Of a DNA stretch of 64,000 nt, positions 62,511 to 64,000 are shown piece after piece. Source of the DNA: Paenibacillus pinistramenti (lineage in GTDB: Bacteria > Bacillota > Bacilli > Paenibacillales > Paenibacillaceae). The notes under the pieces are model-generated. The model saw only the letters and a list, made by a program, of their open reading frames with translations, was not told where the DNA came from and did not search any database. Location: assembly GCF_005869875.1 (NCBI RefSeq), contig NZ_VAWG01000002.1, forward strand, positions 124,001 to 188,000. The letters run 5' to 3'. Position 1 is the stretch's first letter; every line of letters starts with the position of its first letter. The position numbers and the translations under genes are program-made.

Positions 62511-63326
62511 ATGCAGGATTTGCAGGAAGCGCGTTTGCATCATGCACCGTTGATTGATGTTCTTATCCCTTGTATTGAAAAAGATTTGGGCACCCTGCCC
62601 TACGTCATTGATCATATCCGCCGTTACGTCCAGCACCCGATCGGTCAAATTTATATCGTTTCGCCTGAGAGCAGCAGAATCCGGAAACTGTGTGCCCGGA
62701 AGAAATGCGTATTCGTCAACGAGCGCTCGGTCCTTCCGATCACGAAGAAAGACATTCACTACAGCTCGTCCCGCTGGAACCGCTCGGGCTGGCTGTACCA
62801 GCAGCTGCTGAAAATGAACGGCGACCGGATCGTGAAAGCGCCTTATTTTCTGGTGATGGATGCGGATACCGTATTGATCAGGCCTCATACCTTCGTTAAG
62901 AATGGCAAAACCGTCTTTTACTGCCGGGATTGGAGCCAGCCCGAATACTTTCAAACTTACCGCAAGCTGATGGGGATGAAAGCCCCCCGCCCCCGCTCCT
63001 TCGTCACCCATTACATGCTGTTTGACAAAGCGCGGCTCTCTTCCTTGAAGAAGAAAATAGAAGCAATCCATCATCTCACCTGGTACAAAGCTATTATTCA
63101 AACCATCGATAAGAAGAAACAGTTCGGTTTCTCCGAATACGAGACCTACGCCAATTACCTGTATACGCTGAATCCGGAGGCCGTGATCCTCAAGAGCGCC
63201 AAGAACAAGAGCCTGAACATGAACGCCAATTCTCTCAGCAAGCAGAAGCTGAATGAATTTGCATTGAAGTACAGATCGCTCTCATTCCATAAACGAAAAA
63301 TCTACAGTAAAATCCGCCGGGCGTGA
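62511..63326 (+). CDS. DUF6492 glycosyltransferase-like protein
   Basis: A 271-residue soluble protein. It opens IDVLIPCIEKDLGTLPYVID and has FLVMDADTVLIRPHTFV, the D-x-D metal and nucleotide-sugar site of a GT-A fold, and SSRWNRSGWLYQQLLKM before it. I recall this as DUF6492, found in wall and capsule polysaccharide loci. GGGGAG with GAGG lies upstream of the ATG. The donor and acceptor are unknown. It is alone on its strand between the ubiD promoter and a GNAT gene. Confidence 0.8.
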   Translation: MQDLQEARLHHAPLIDVLIPCIEKDLGTLPYVIDHIRRYVQHPIGQIYIVSPESSRIRKLCARKKCVFVNERSVLPITKKDIHYSSSRWNRSGWLYQQLLKMNGDRIVKAPYFLVMDADTVLIRPHTFVKNGKTVFYCRDWSQPEYFQTYRKLMGMKAPRPRSFVTHYMLFDKARLSSLKKKIEAIHHLTWYKAIIQTIDKKKQFGFSEYETYANYLYTLNPEAVILKSAKNKSLNMNANSLSKQKLNEFALKYRSLSFHKRKIYSKIRRA

Positions 63327-63443
63327 TTGTCCAGCCAGGCTTGAAGGCGGTCTTGCCGCGCTCTGCCTGACGAAGCGCGCGGCTATCCTGCAGCTCTCTC
63401 GCAGAAGGAGCTCGCGGCAATGCTGCGGCCGGCCGCACAGCAA

Positions 63444-63488
63444 AGAGGTCAAGCCTTCGCCGCCTGCAGCGGACGTGGCTTGACCTCT
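63444..63488. terminator. Terminator between the DUF6492 and GNAT genes
   Basis: Perfect 12-bp arms AGAGGTCAAGCC/GGCTTGACCTCT with inner pairing, then GTTTTG. Next to it is a GC-rich 14-bp palindrome at 63424-63437. The GC-rich stretch from 63327 holds no gene I can support. Confidence 0.75.
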
Positions 63489-63499
63489 GTTTTGATCCA

Positions 63500-64000
63500 T
63501 TAACGGCACAGATGCTGCTGTGCTGAAATTTCTTTTTCCATAATAAAATCATCCATGACGAATCCGTTCCCGATATCCGCAGCCTGCTCGCGTACGACGC
63601 GGAAGCCTTTCTTCTTATACACCGATACACTTGAATCGTTATAACGGTTGACCGTCAGCCAGATATGGCTCAGGTTCCGGTCTCTGCACAGCTTCTCCAG
63701 CACATTCATCGCCTGGCTGGCATAGCCTTGTCCCCGGTGCTCCTTGCCGATATAGAACTTGCTCAGGAAGAGTTTGCCCTCTTCAGGCTTGACGGCCATA
63801 TAACCGGCTGAAGCGCCGCCGTGCCGAAGCCTATAGTATTCGTAACCTTGGCTCTGGATCTGATCGGTAATGGCGGATACCGACTGGAATTTGCCGACCA
63901 TGTATTCTACCTGTTCAGTACCAATAAGCGATACATAATATTCACGCCAAATTTCTGCAGCTAACCGGGCAGTCTCTTCAATCTCCTCCGCTGTATGTAC
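63500..64000 (-). CDS. GNAT acetyltransferase (5' end outside window)
   Basis: The last 166 residues of a GCN5-related N-acetyltransferase. The frame stays open to the window edge, so the ATG at 63901 is internal; the upstream residues AAEIWREYYVSLIGTEQVEY are typical of the family N-terminus. The acetyl-CoA loop is KEHRGQGYASQAMN and the following YNDSSVSVYKKKGFRVV is standard. Small GNATs of this type modify amines of unknown identity. The missing part should be about 15 residues. Confidence 0.88.
   Translation of the reverse strand, partial: VHTAEEIEETARLAAEIWREYYVSLIGTEQVEYMVGKFQSVSAITDQIQSQGYEYYRLRHGGASAGYMAVKPEEGKLFLSKFYIGKEHRGQGYASQAMNVLEKLCRDRNLSHIWLTVNRYNDSSVSVYKKKGFRVVREQAADIGNGFVMDDFIMEKEISAQQHLCR

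Noticed and set aside
62484-63101. A 205-codon open frame opposite the DUF6492 gene
   Set aside because: The + strand frame has a D-x-D motif, good ribosome-binding site and longer reach; the antisense frame has none of these.

Overview
The window looks like chromosome of a Paenibacillus-type member of the Bacillota. The signs are three C-terminal S-layer homology (SLH) domains on a giant secreted protein, YesM/YesN-type sensor kinase and AraC-type regulator pairs, strong GGAGG ribosome-binding sites, CcpA-type cre boxes, a rifampicin phosphotransferase, and mid-range base composition. No tRNA, rRNA, CRISPR array, transposase or integrase was seen. Genus is inferred from family content, not from a marker gene.

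Layout. 0-10 kb: the end of an AraC regulator, a ~2490-residue SLH-anchored carbohydrate-active protein (DUF5695-like), an alditol-oxidase-like flavoenzyme and a VOC protein. 10-13 kb: rph. 13-21 kb: two related stress modules, each a TetR regulator divergent from oxidoreductases (CMD-SDR-AKR-AKR and AKR-cupin), a 3' scrap of a third TetR gene, a frameshifted nuclease-like gene and an O-acetyltransferase. 21-23 kb: arsB-arsC. 23-27 kb: a membrane protein, a two-component system with a coupled 66-residue membrane protein, a His-rich small membrane protein and a YdhK lipoprotein. 27-34 kb: ThuA protein, a two-polypeptide 2-oxoacid:ferredoxin oxidoreductase, and divergent hcp; the shared promoter region carries two Fnr-type boxes, each at the class II distance from a -10 element. 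34-45 kb: a sugar ABC transporter of the YtfQRT-YjfF type with a second binding protein, and a divergent sensor kinase, regulator and membrane-anchored binding-protein operon that probably controls it. 45-47 kb: GntR regulator and secreted tyrosine phosphatase. 47-52 kb: an envelope cluster made of two PAP2-type proteins, a DedA-PAP2 fusion whose phosphatase motifs are all degenerate, an ECF sigma factor, its anti-sigma factor and a bactofilin-like membrane protein. 52-54 kb: a GyrI-like protein, an unknown protein and a WYL regulator. 54-58 kb: MFS transporter, GH27 alpha-galactosidase and AraC regulator, then ppnP. 58-62 kb: ubiD-DUF554-ubiX and a LysR regulator. 62-64 kb: DUF6492 glycosyltransferase-like gene and a GNAT cut by the window end.

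Two threads run through the window. One is sugar scavenging under catabolite control: the surface protein, the ABC system and alpha-galactosidase, with cre-like boxes at three promoters. The other is a striking number (about a dozen) of short tandem repeats, units 8-18 bp, in protein linkers, protein ends and intergenic DNA. The most unusual biology is the pseudo-phosphatase DedA fusion in an ECF sigma operon, and the precise double-Fnr divergent promoter.
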